From contig NZ_PDCM01000002.1 in the NCBI RefSeq assembly GCF_008634025.1, positions 3,373,001-3,437,000 of the forward strand: DNA of 64,000 nucleotides, given 5' to 3'. Every line of letters starts with the position of its first letter. Positions within the stretch are counted from its first letter, which is position 1. A program made the position numbers and the translations under genes. Below are positions 53,107 to 60,815 of the stretch, piece by piece. Under the pieces are notes generated by a model. It was not told where the DNA came from and made no database searches. It saw only the letters and a list, made by a program, of their open reading frames with translations. The DNA comes from Streptomyces albofaciens JCM 4342. GTDB lineage: Bacteria; Actinomycetota; Actinomycetes; Streptomycetales; Streptomycetaceae.

Positions 53107-54002
53107 ACACCGCCTCCGGCGTCGGCGACCGAAGGCGTGGCGACAAACGTCCGGCGGGCCCGCTTCAGCTCACGGTGGACACTGCGCAGCTGACCACAGC
53201 CGCCGCCCACGTCCACACCCGCGCTCACGCAGATGCTCACATCGAGCCCGGCGGCGTCCAGCCCGCTGCGGAAGTACTCGTACCGCTCGGGCGGCGACGG
53301 AATAAGCCCCGCGTCCGGGACCTCGTTCCATGACTTGAGCTTGACCGAGAAGGCGTCGCCGTCCAGGAGTTTCACCAGTCTGTCCAGATCGGCGTCGGAA
53401 TCGTTGACGCCGTCGAACAGCAGATAGTTCATGATGACCGGCACCCCGGAGGCCATCCGGTACTCCCGGGCGGCGTCCAGCACGTCTTCCAGCGGATACG
53501 TCTTGTTCGTGGGGATCAGCCGGGTGCGCACCTCGTTGGTCGTCGCGTGCAAGGACACGCTCAGCAGGCTGATCGGCATGCTCGGCAGCCGGCGCATCTG
53601 GGGGACGATGCCGGACGTCGTCACCGTCACCTGTTCGGTGAGGCCGTCCGCCAGCAGCCGCGTGGCGGCGTCCCGCAGATTGTCGAAATTGAGCAGCGGC
53701 TCCCCCATTCCGGCCACGACCACCTTGGTGAACCTGCCGCCCGGAACTCCGTCGGGCAGGTCGGCGGCGGTCAACGCCACCTGGCCGTAGATCTCCTGGC
53801 TGGTCAGGTCACCGAGATTGCGCTGCTTGCCGGTCTCGCAGAACACGCACCCGACGTTGCAGCCGGCCTCCGTGGAGATACAGGTGTGCGGCTCGCCGTC
53901 GAGCGTGTAGTAGATGCTCTCGACCGTGCTCCCGGAACTGGGGACGTTCCACAGGTACTTGATGCTGCCGTCGGCCGAGTTTCTCTTCTCCGCCATCTTC
54001 AT
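53103..54002 (-). CDS. RlmN/Cfr-like radical-SAM enzyme lacking the N-terminal accessory domain
   Basis: The predicted protein has 299 residues; RlmN and Cfr have about 350-390. The cluster motif is GCNVGCVFCETGKQ (Cys48, 52, 55). Cys41 lies seven residues before it, as does E. coli RlmN Cys118. GGGCGQLR (Cys269) matches the methyl-carrying Cys355. MGEPLLNFDN, SVSLHATTNEVRTRL and GVNDSDADLDRLVKLL match the RlmN core. The ~90-residue N-terminal accessory/RNA-binding region is absent. The ATG at 54002 overlaps the upstream stop (ATGA). It may C-methylate a small or carrier-bound substrate, or modify rRNA for self-resistance. Confidence 0.88.
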   Translation of the reverse strand: MKMAEKRNSADGSIKYLWNVPSSGSTVESIYYTLDGEPHTCISTEAGCNVGCVFCETGKQRNLGDLTSQEIYGQVALTAADLPDGVPGGRFTKVVVAGMGEPLLNFDNLRDAATRLLADGLTEQVTVTTSGIVPQMRRLPSMPISLLSVSLHATTNEVRTRLIPTNKTYPLEDVLDAAREYRMASGVPVIMNYLLFDGVNDSDADLDRLVKLLDGDAFSVKLKSWNEVPDAGLIPSPPERYEYFRSGLDAAGLDVSICVSAGVDVGGGCGQLRSVHRELKRARRTFVATPSVADAGGGV

Positions 54003-54907
54003 ACGTTTCCACGCTCCTCGATCGCCGTCCCGGACGCCGCCAGCTCCGTCTCCCCCGTGTCCCGCCCGGCCGGGGATTCCACTCCCACGACTTCTCCGGC
54101 CGGCACCGCGAAATACTCCAGCGGAGCGAAGATCTTGGTTCCCTTGAGCCAGCGCATCCCTTCGAAGGTTTCCCGCCGGTGCAGGACTTGAGCGTTGTCG
54201 TAGACGACGAAGTCGCCCATCCGCCATTCATGGGCGTAGACGTTCCGGTCACTCAGGCAGTGGTGGAGCAGCTGAGCCTTCAGCACGTCGCCCGCTTCGT
54301 CGGATACACCGATGAACCGCTCGGTGTTCTCGCTGACATAGAGGAATTCGCCGTCCCCTCGGGGCGAGGTGAGAAGCACGGGGTGCGAGACCTCGACGTG
54401 GTCCACGTTGTCGTGCGTGGGGGCCGGCCGCCGGGTCGACCACAGCGGACGGACCCGTTCGACGAGCTCGGCCGGGAGGGAGAGCCGGTGCACGGCCGTC
54501 GTGGCGAAGCTCGTCGCCCCGCCGCGCGTCGGCGGGACCAGGCAGTACAGCGAGGCCAAGGTGGCCGGGTCGCAGCGGAATTCCTGGTCGGAATGCCAGT
54601 AGTCGGTGTGGTTGTCGGCGACGCCGAGGGGCTTTCCCGACTCGTCCCGGAAACCGGTGAGGTAGCTGACGAAGCGGGTCGACGGCGCGTGCGACCAGGT
54701 CCGGGCCGGCTCCTCCAGCCGCCCGTCGCCGAGCTGCCTGCTCGCGCGCTCCAGTGCGTCGTCGTCCAGGACCTGGTCCCGGAACACCAGGACGCCACAG
54801 CGTGCCAGTTCGGTACGGATCACATGAACGGCTTCGGCGTCGAGAGCGCGCACATCGAACCCGGTGACCTCGCGGCCGAACCGAGGATGAAGATTGTTGA
54901 ACCTCAT
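53999..54907 (-). CDS. TauD-superfamily Fe(II)/2-oxoglutarate dioxygenase (dioxygenase 3)
   Basis: The predicted protein has 302 residues and is the first gene of the operon. It has the TauD-like start FGREVTGFDVRALDAE, metal ligands in DYWHSDQEF (His105, Asp107), and distal His plus Arg in DNAQVLHRRETFEGMRWLKG. LYCLVPPTRGGATSFA is typical of the family. The ATG at 54907 is preceded by AGGGA at about 10 nt. Longer in-frame extensions lack support. It shares operon and cofactor needs with the two other dioxygenases but is clearly diverged from them, so three distinct oxidation steps are possible. Confidence 0.9.
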   Translation of the reverse strand: MRFNNLHPRFGREVTGFDVRALDAEAVHVIRTELARCGVLVFRDQVLDDDALERASRQLGDGRLEEPARTWSHAPSTRFVSYLTGFRDESGKPLGVADNHTDYWHSDQEFRCDPATLASLYCLVPPTRGGATSFATTAVHRLSLPAELVERVRPLWSTRRPAPTHDNVDHVEVSHPVLLTSPRGDGEFLYVSENTERFIGVSDEAGDVLKAQLLHHCLSDRNVYAHEWRMGDFVVYDNAQVLHRRETFEGMRWLKGTKIFAPLEYFAVPAGEVVGVESPAGRDTGETELAASGTAIEERGNV

Positions 54908-55528
54908 TATCAGAATCCCTGGATTGCGGCAGTTTTCATGCCGGGCGGCGAACGATCTCCACGTTCGCGACATGCAAGCTGCGGATTTCTCGACCGGGGT
55001 CGATGGGACAGCTTCGGCACCCATACCCGACATCACTCGCCCATCACGCGGACCGGGGCCCTGACGCCGCTTATGGAGCAACCGGAATCATGCCGTCGGG
55101 GGATTGCCGCCGGATCACCGGCGCAAGCCGTGGTGAAAAACTGTCCGGCCCGTGGCCTTATCGTGGCCGCCATTGAAATGATGGACGGGTAACTGCCGAC
55201 TGCCGCAGGGAAGTTGTACGCCCTGCGCTTTCGGTCACGGCCGTCGGGGCAGCGGCCGCCCCGGCCGGCGTACCGCGGCCGGAACCGGGAAACCTCCCGG
55301 ACCCCCGCCCAGCCCCTCTCCCGCCCTGTGGATACCCGCCCCACCGAGCGGGGAGTTATCCACAGGACTGCCGGATCGGGCGGGGAAGCGGAAGACTGGG
55401 GGTGCGAAGCCGATCAGCGGGGGCCGGGACGGGGGTGCTGCCCCGGTTGTCGGGGCGGGCCGGGAGGCCGGGGATTGCGGAAGGACCGGAATCCGCCGGG
55501 ACGCTGGGAACTGCAGGAGGGGGAAGGC
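54908..55528. other. gene-free stretch: cluster promoter region and STAND-gene leader
   Basis: This 620-bp gap lies between the divergent cluster and the STAND gene. The side next to the dioxygenase gene (54908-55210) is less GC-rich and should hold the cluster promoter. I see no convincing precursor peptide or regulator gene there. The other side holds the DnaA-box-like hairpin at 55325-55366 and a purine-rich leader with GGAGG before 55529. No regulator is encoded nearby, so cluster control is unknown. Confidence 0.5.
55325..55366. promoter_or_regulatory. inverted pair of DnaA-box-like sites forming a hairpin
   Basis: cctgtggata (55325-55334) and tatccacagg (55357-55366) are a perfect 10-bp inverted pair. 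Nested cccgc/gcggg arms extend the stem. The right arm contains TTATCCACA, the classical DnaA box; Streptomyces boxes favour TTGTCCACA. It lies ~165 bp upstream of the STAND gene. Confidence 0.5.
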
Positions 55529-58500
55529 ATGCCGGGCTCACTGGCCGTGCTGCGTGACAGTCACCGGGCGGATGCGCAAGGGCTGCTGGCGCGGGCCGTC
55601 GAGGAGGAGGTGCGCCGCTCGGGCGGGACGCTGGACCGGGGCGTCCTGCTGTCCCGGGCACAGGCGGCGCTGGACGAGCTGGCCGGCAAGGCGGCCGAGG
55701 AGTACGGCGCGTACGTCCACGCGCTGGACGAGTCGGCGGCCGGCCACCGGCCGCTCTCCGAGCGGCTGTCGCGCAAGGAGCTGGGGACGCCCGCGGTGGC
55801 CACCCTGGTCGCGGCGGTCGCCGCGTTCGGCACGGACCTGGCGTACGGCACGGGCGCCGGCCCGGCCCTCGGCGTCGGCGCCGCGGTGGTGGCCGCGGGC
55901 GCCGCGGCTACGGTCGTGAAGCTGACGGCGGGGCACTGGCCGGCGGCGCACCGGCGGGCGGGCATGCGCGGCCAGCCGGGTGGCCCCGAGCAGCTGCGCC
56001 TCCAGTGGCTGACGGCTCTGGAGGTGCGCGGCATCCGGCCGTTCCTGGACCAGCAGCGGATGCTGACGGCGGCGACGCGCGGCGGCTCCGCCAACTCCGC
56101 CGCGCCCCCGCGGCCGTCCCGGGTGCCGCAGCTGCGCGGTGCCGACCGCAGCGCGGCGGCCCGCCGGCGGTCCGTGCTGGAGCAGTCCTTCGCCCACCTG
56201 CCGCGGCCGACGGAGCCGTTCGCGGGGCGGCAGGCCCACCTGCGGCAGATCGCGCAGTGGGTGCAGGCGGCCCGCGCGAGCACGGAGACCCGGCCCACGG
56301 TCGTGGTGCTGCACGGCGAGCCGGGCTCGGGGCGCACGGCGCTCGCGGTGCGGGCCGCGCACCAGCTGCGGGACCAGTTCCGCGGCGCCTGCGTGGTGGA
56401 CCTGCGCGGCGACACGCCGGGCGAGACGCCGCTGCCGACGCGGGACGCGCTGCTGCACCTGCTCAACCGGACGGGCGCGCCGCGCGAGCAGCTGCTGTTC
56501 CGGGAGCGGCCCTCCCAGGAGCAGCACGTCAAACGGCTCACGGAGCTGTATCACAAGCATCTGACCGGCCTGCCGGTGACGGTCCTGCTGGACGACGCCT
56601 CGGACCCGGAGCAGGTGCGCCTCCTGGTGCCGGACCGCTCCGACAGCCTGGTGCTGGTGACCACCCGCGAGCCGATGCGGCTGCCCGGCGATCTCCAGGC
56701 GTGGGTGCACCAGCTGCCGGTGGGCGCGCTGGACCCGGTGGGCACCGAGGAGCTGCTGCGGGCCACGGCCGACGAGTCCGAGGGCGAGACCGGGCCGTAC
56801 GACCACCAGTCCGTCGAGCGGATAGCGCAGCTGTGCGCCGGGCTGCCGCTGGCCCTGCGGGTGGCCGGTTCGTCGCTGGGCTCCCGGTCGCCCGCCACCC
56901 TGGCCGCGGACCTGGAGGCGAGCGCCGCGCGCCCGGCCGACGCCGGCCGGGTGACACCGGTCGAGGCGGCCCTGTGGCTGCGCTACACGGACCAGTCGGA
57001 GACCGCCCGCCGCCTGCTGCGCCGATTGGCGCTCGTGGGGCGGGCCAGCCTGGGGGCGGCCGCCGCGGCGGCGCTGCTGGGCGTGACCGAGCAGGAGGCC
57101 GAGCGGCAGCTGGCCGACCTGGCCGCCGCGGGGCTGATCGAGCACGTGCGCAGCGACCGCTACCGCCTGCACGCCCTCGTGCACCTCTTCGCGCACGCCC
57201 GCCTCGTGGAGGAGGAGGACCCGGCCGAGCGCGGCACCGCCCAGGAGCGGCTGATCCGCAGCTACGCGGAGCTGGCCGACTCGGTGATCCGCCTGGTGGA
57301 CGGCCGTACGTCCACCCGCGCCGACCGCTTCGGCTCGCACGGCTTCACCTCCCTGGACGCGGCCCTCCAGTGGCTGGACGACGAGACCAGCTTCATCACG
57401 GCCGCGCTGCGCCACGCCGACCAGGGCGTGGACCAGGCGACCGTCTCCCACCTGCTGGGCGCGCTGGCCGACTACTGCCTGCTGCGCGGTGATCTCTACC
57501 GCCTGGGTGAGCTGAGCGAGCTGACCAAGGCCACGGACCAGGGCCTGCTCGCCCGGTCCGTGCAGTGGCGCACCGGTGTCGCGGCCCGCCAGCTCGGCGA
57601 GCTGGACAAGGCCCGTACGACCCTGACCTCGGTGGTCGACCTGTACTTCGAGGCGCAGCACCCGGTCGGCGCCGCGCGCGCCCTGCGTGACCTCGGGATC
57701 ACGCTCCAGCAGCAGGGCAATCTGACGGAGGCCGCGGCCAAGCTGCGCGAGGCCATCGACATGCAGTCCGGCGCCGACGTGCGCGGCGACCGGGCGTGGA
57801 CGCTGCACGCCCTGGCGGCGGTCGAGCGCGACCGCGCGCAGGTGGCGGAGGCGCTGGCGCTGCTGCGCGAGTCCCTTGAGCTGCACCGGGAGAGCGAGAG
57901 CGTGCACGGCCAGGCGTGGGCGCACTTCCAGCTCGGCCAGGTCTATCTGCGCATGGGCGAGGTCCCCCAGGCGGAGGCCGAGTTCCACGCGGCCATGGAG
58001 CTGTACGGCCGTACGCACGACGACCGCGGCACGGCGTGGGCGATGACCCAGCTGGCGCGGGCCCGCCTGGTGGACGGCGACCCGGACCCCGCGGTGGACC
58101 AGCTGCGCCAGGCCCTGCCCCTGCACCGCCGGTACGAGGACGCCCGCGGCGAGGCCTGGACGCTGTACTACCTCGGCCAGTCGCTGGAGGAGCAGGGCGA
58201 CCTGGACGCGGCACTGCGGCACCTGGAGCGGTCGCGGACGATGTTCAGCCGGATGCAGGACGGCTACGGCCTGGCGTGTGCCCGGCACCACTCCGGGCGC
58301 GTCACCCGGGACCTGCGGGCGGCGCAGACCGGCTCGCTGCGCAACAGCGGCTTCGCCCGGCAGCTCCTCCAGGACGCCCGCAAGGACTTCCAGCGGATCT
58401 CCGTACCGCACGGAGAGGCCTGGTCCTGCCTGGAGTTGGTGATCATCGACGCGGGCAACGGCCGCACGGCGCAGGCGCTGGAGCTGGCCGACGAGGCGGC

Positions 58501-58813
58501 GCGCACCTTCGCCGGCTACGGCGACCGGCGCGGCGAGGACTGGGCCCGCTTCCTGCGCTGCACGCTGCTGCCGTTCGCCTCACCGGGCGGCTCGGTGGTC
58601 GGCTCGGCCGTGGCGCAGGAGGAGCTGGCCCAGCTCGTACAGGACCGGCACCCCACCCGCGACTCGAAGCTGGAGGACTGTGCGGAGACGTTCGCGCTGC
58701 TGCTGGACCGCGGCGTGGAGCTGGAAACGGGATGGGAGGCATGGCGGCTCGGCATGGTCCCGAACCGCCACGCGCGCGAGGTCATGGGCGTGTCCATACC
58801 CCCCGGGCAGTGA
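55529..58813 (+). CDS. STAND-type NTPase with TPR repeats (NB-ARC-like), Arg-substituted Walker A
   Basis: The predicted protein has 1094 residues. The N-terminal ~110 include a hydrophobic pair (VATLVAAVAAFGTDLAYG, LGVGAAVVAAGAAATVV) that may reach the membrane. The NTPase domain (~220-480) has VVLHGEPGSGRTALA, where Arg replaces the Walker A Lys, then VTVLLDDASD (Walker B), SLVLVTTREPMRL and CAGLPLALRVAGSSLG (GxP motif). A winged-helix region and at least eight TPR-like repeats (ARALRDLGITLQQQGNLTEA, AWAHFQLGQVYLRMGEVPQA) follow. GGAGG precedes the ATG. STAND proteins act as ligand-triggered switches; the role is unknown. Confidence 0.85.
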   Translation: MPGSLAVLRDSHRADAQGLLARAVEEEVRRSGGTLDRGVLLSRAQAALDELAGKAAEEYGAYVHALDESAAGHRPLSERLSRKELGTPAVATLVAAVAAFGTDLAYGTGAGPALGVGAAVVAAGAAATVVKLTAGHWPAAHRRAGMRGQPGGPEQLRLQWLTALEVRGIRPFLDQQRMLTAATRGGSANSAAPPRPSRVPQLRGADRSAAARRRSVLEQSFAHLPRPTEPFAGRQAHLRQIAQWVQAARASTETRPTVVVLHGEPGSGRTALAVRAAHQLRDQFRGACVVDLRGDTPGETPLPTRDALLHLLNRTGAPREQLLFRERPSQEQHVKRLTELYHKHLTGLPVTVLLDDASDPEQVRLLVPDRSDSLVLVTTREPMRLPGDLQAWVHQLPVGALDPVGTEELLRATADESEGETGPYDHQSVERIAQLCAGLPLALRVAGSSLGSRSPATLAADLEASAARPADAGRVTPVEAALWLRYTDQSETARRLLRRLALVGRASLGAAAAAALLGVTEQEAERQLADLAAAGLIEHVRSDRYRLHALVHLFAHARLVEEEDPAERGTAQERLIRSYAELADSVIRLVDGRTSTRADRFGSHGFTSLDAALQWLDDETSFITAALRHADQGVDQATVSHLLGALADYCLLRGDLYRLGELSELTKATDQGLLARSVQWRTGVAARQLGELDKARTTLTSVVDLYFEAQHPVGAARALRDLGITLQQQGNLTEAAAKLREAIDMQSGADVRGDRAWTLHALAAVERDRAQVAEALALLRESLELHRESESVHGQAWAHFQLGQVYLRMGEVPQAEAEFHAAMELYGRTHDDRGTAWAMTQLARARLVDGDPDPAVDQLRQALPLHRRYEDARGEAWTLYYLGQSLEEQGDLDAALRHLERSRTMFSRMQDGYGLACARHHSGRVTRDLRAAQTGSLRNSGFARQLLQDARKDFQRISVPHGEAWSCLELVIIDAGNGRTAQALELADEAARTFAGYGDRRGEDWARFLRCTLLPFASPGGSVVGSAVAQEELAQLVQDRHPTRDSKLEDCAETFALLLDRGVELETGWEAWRLGMVPNRHAREVMGVSIPPGQ

Positions 58814-58919
58814 CAACCCCGGTCCGGGCCCGGGCCAGGGCCCGGACACCGGCTCCGACGCCGGACGGGTCGGTGGCCGGCCGGCCGCCGCCCACCCCGT
58901 CCGGCACCGGGGGCGCCGC

Positions 58920-59192
58920 TCAGCCGGTCTTCGGCTGCGCCTTGCCCGAGGTCCGCTTGGCGGAGCCCTTCGCCACCTCCGCACCGCCGGAGGCGGCGGG
59001 CGCCTCCGGGGTCTCCTCGAAGTCGACCTTCTTCATGTGCCTGTTCATGGACTTCATCAGCAGCCAGACGGCGCCGCCGATGACCGCGAACACGATGAAG
59101 CCGAGGACGCCGGGGGTCACCTTGTCCTTGTCGAAGCTGTCGGCAAGGGTGACGAAGTGCGTCACGGCGAGGGTGCTAGTCGCGCTCATCAT
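58920..59192 (-). CDS. small single-pass membrane protein next to mca
   Basis: The predicted protein has 90 residues. One membrane segment (VLGFIVFAVIGGAVWLLMKSM) lies after a short acidic N-terminus, and the cytoplasmic tail is Lys/Glu/Ala-rich. No domain is recognised. It starts 4 bp after the mca stop, so it is translated from the same message. That position suggests a conserved partner of Mca or of thiol metabolism, but nothing in the sequence proves it. ATG ATG at 59192/59189 are both possible starts. Confidence 0.75.
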   Translation of the reverse strand: MMSATSTLAVTHFVTLADSFDKDKVTPGVLGFIVFAVIGGAVWLLMKSMNRHMKKVDFEETPEAPAASGGAEVAKGSAKRTSGKAQPKTG

Positions 59193-59196
59193 GGAG

Positions 59197-60069
59197 TCAA
59201 TTGTTGCGGATGCCCGCGAAGAGGTCGTCCTCGGGGAGGGACGTGTCCACCAAAGACTTGGCGAGCTCGTACTCCTCCGTCGGCCAGACCTCCTTCTGGA
59301 TGTCCATCGGCACCCGGAACCAGCCGCCGTCCGGGTCGATCTGCGTCGCGTGCGCGATCAGCGCCTTGTCGCGGATCTCGAAGAAGTCGGCGCAGGGCAC
59401 GTAGGTGGTCAGCGTCCGCTCGCGGCGCTCGAACTCCTTCCAGCGCTCCAGCCACTCCCCGTACGGCGACTCCAGCCCGCGCTCCAGCAGCGCCTCGTGC
59501 AGCGCGACGGTGCGCGGCCGGTTGAAGCCCTGGTTGTAGTAGAGCTTCTGCGGCTGCCAGGGCTCGCCCGCGTCCGGGTACTTCTCCGGGTCGCCGGCCG
59601 CCTCGAAGGCCACCATCGAGATCTTGTGGGTCATGATGTGGTCGGGGTGCGGGTAGCCGCCGTTCTCGTCGTAGGTCGTGATGACCTGCGGCTTGAACTC
59701 ACGGATCAGCTTCACCAGCGGCTCGGCCGCCGCCTCCACGTCCTGGAGGGCGAAACAGCCGTCGGGCAGCGGCGGCAGCGGGTCGCCCTCGGGCAGCCCG
59801 GAGTCGACGAATCCCAGCCACTCCTGCTTGATGCCCAGGATCTCCCGGGCCTCGTCCATCTCCTTCTTCCGCACCTCGTGGATGTGCTCCTCGATGTACG
59901 GGTCACCCTGGAGCTTGGGGTTGAGGATGGAGCCGCGCTCCCCGCCCGTGCAGGTGACGACCAGCACGTCCACCCCCTCGGACACGTACTTGGCCATGGT
60001 GGCCGCGCCCTTGCTCGACTCGTCGTCGGGATGGGCGTGCACTGCCATCAGTCGCAGCTGCTCAGTCAA
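59197..60069 (-). CDS. mca: mycothiol S-conjugate amidase
   Basis: The predicted protein has 290 residues of the LmbE/PIG-L zinc deacetylase fold. Zinc ligands are in MAVHAHPDDESSKG and GYPHPDHIMTH. VTCTGGERGSILNP and TTYDENGGYPH are Mca signatures. It cleaves mycothiol S-conjugates of electrophiles and antibiotics to a mercapturic acid for export, an actinobacterial detoxification route. The TTG at 60069 (MTEQLRLMAVHAH) has GAGG upstream and fits family length. An in-frame extension upstream overlaps the promoter region and is unlikely. It is divergent from the DUF4307 gene. Confidence 0.95.
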   Translation of the reverse strand: MTEQLRLMAVHAHPDDESSKGAATMAKYVSEGVDVLVVTCTGGERGSILNPKLQGDPYIEEHIHEVRKKEMDEAREILGIKQEWLGFVDSGLPEGDPLPPLPDGCFALQDVEAAAEPLVKLIREFKPQVITTYDENGGYPHPDHIMTHKISMVAFEAAGDPEKYPDAGEPWQPQKLYYNQGFNRPRTVALHEALLERGLESPYGEWLERWKEFERRERTLTTYVPCADFFEIRDKALIAHATQIDPDGGWFRVPMDIQKEVWPTEEYELAKSLVDTSLPEDDLFAGIRNN

Positions 60070-60107
60070 GACTCGATCCTCAGTGAAAGGCCGGAGTAGA
60101 TGTTTCC

Positions 60108-60113
60108 TATAGT
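60108..60113 (+). promoter_or_regulatory. candidate -10 box in the mca/DUF4307 divergent promoter
   Basis: TATAGT lies in an AT-richer patch 51 bp upstream of the DUF4307 start. Its complement could also serve the mca side. No clear -35 partner is seen. Confidence 0.3.
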
Positions 60114-60163
60114 GACCGAAGCACGGGGCGATTAATTCCGGAGCCCCCGGCAGGAGGTCGATC

Positions 60164-60574
60164 ATGACTGCGGTGCGCGAGGGGCTGCCCGACGGACGCT
60201 ACGGCCGCTCCGCCGACCGGCGTGCGGATCGCAAGCTGAAGATCGTCGGTGCCGTGCTGGGCGTGGCGCTCCTCGGCGTGGTCGGCTGGTCCGGCTACTC
60301 CTACATCGCCGGGCAGGACCTCAGCGGCCGGGTGATCACCTGGGACCGGGTGTCGGACCACGCGGTCAAGGTGCACCTGGAGGTCGTCAAGGGCAAGGGC
60401 GACACCGGCGTGTGCACGCTGCGCTCACAGGCCGACAGCGGCGCCGAGGTGGGACGCAAGGACGTCACCGTGGACGCCCCGAAGGAGCAGGTGGACGTGG
60501 AGGTCACGATCCGTACGACGGCGCGGGCGACCAACGCCGTACTGGTCGGCTGCACGTCCGCGGACCGCGGCTGA
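60164..60574 (+). CDS. DUF4307 family membrane protein
   Basis: The predicted protein has 136 residues. It has a basic cytoplasmic N-terminus (GRYGRSADRRADRKLKIVG), one membrane segment (AVLGVALLGVVGWSGYSYIA) and an extracytoplasmic beta-rich domain with two Cys (GVCTLRSQADSG, LVGCTSADRG) that could pair. DUF4307 proteins are actinobacterial and often encoded beside mca; function unknown. GGAGG precedes the ATG at 60164. Confidence 0.82.
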   Translation: MTAVREGLPDGRYGRSADRRADRKLKIVGAVLGVALLGVVGWSGYSYIAGQDLSGRVITWDRVSDHAVKVHLEVVKGKGDTGVCTLRSQADSGAEVGRKDVTVDAPKEQVDVEVTIRTTARATNAVLVGCTSADRG

Positions 60575-60815
60575 CCGGAATCCGCCGCCCCGCCGCTTCC
60601 GCGGGCCGCCCCCGCGCACACCGTCCGGTGTGTCGCCCGGCACACTCCGCGCCGACGCGCTGACCGGCCACGATCCGGGCAGGTCCAGTTCTCGGCAAAA
60701 TATCTCTTCCCCGTTTTGTGCCGGAATTGTTAGGCTCGTGGTTTCGCCCACCCGTGGAGGCGCAGCCTTCCTGGTAGGGCGTTTGATTTATCCCCAGCAC
60801 CGACGAGGAGCACCT

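Noticed and set aside
53103..54002. The housekeeping 23S rRNA methyltransferase RlmN
   Set aside because: The protein is ~70-90 residues short at the N-terminus and is coupled by 4-bp overlaps to dioxygenase and Cys-motif genes, which is not the usual rlmN context.
50235..54907. Isonitrile biosynthesis cluster (ScoE-like dioxygenase plus carrier protein)
   Set aside because: No acyl-ACP ligase, thioesterase/dehydratase-like ScoD or Gly-adding NRPS is present, and three dioxygenases plus radical-SAM proteins do not fit that pathway.
53999..54907. Loss of the 2-oxoglutarate-binding Arg in dioxygenase 3
   Set aside because: It does not align with the TauD Arg spacing, but an R-x-L-x-G pattern as in gamma-butyrobetaine-hydroxylase-type members is present, so the residue is probably retained.
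47779..54907. Integrated mobile element carrying the cluster
   Set aside because: No integrase, transposase, tRNA target or flanking direct repeat is visible. The somewhat lower third-position GC may reflect transfer, but the boundary evidence is missing.
54908..55528. RiPP precursor peptide or cluster regulator in the promoter gap
   Set aside because: No short frame has a ribosome site with a leader/core-like composition, and no HTH-encoding frame is visible.
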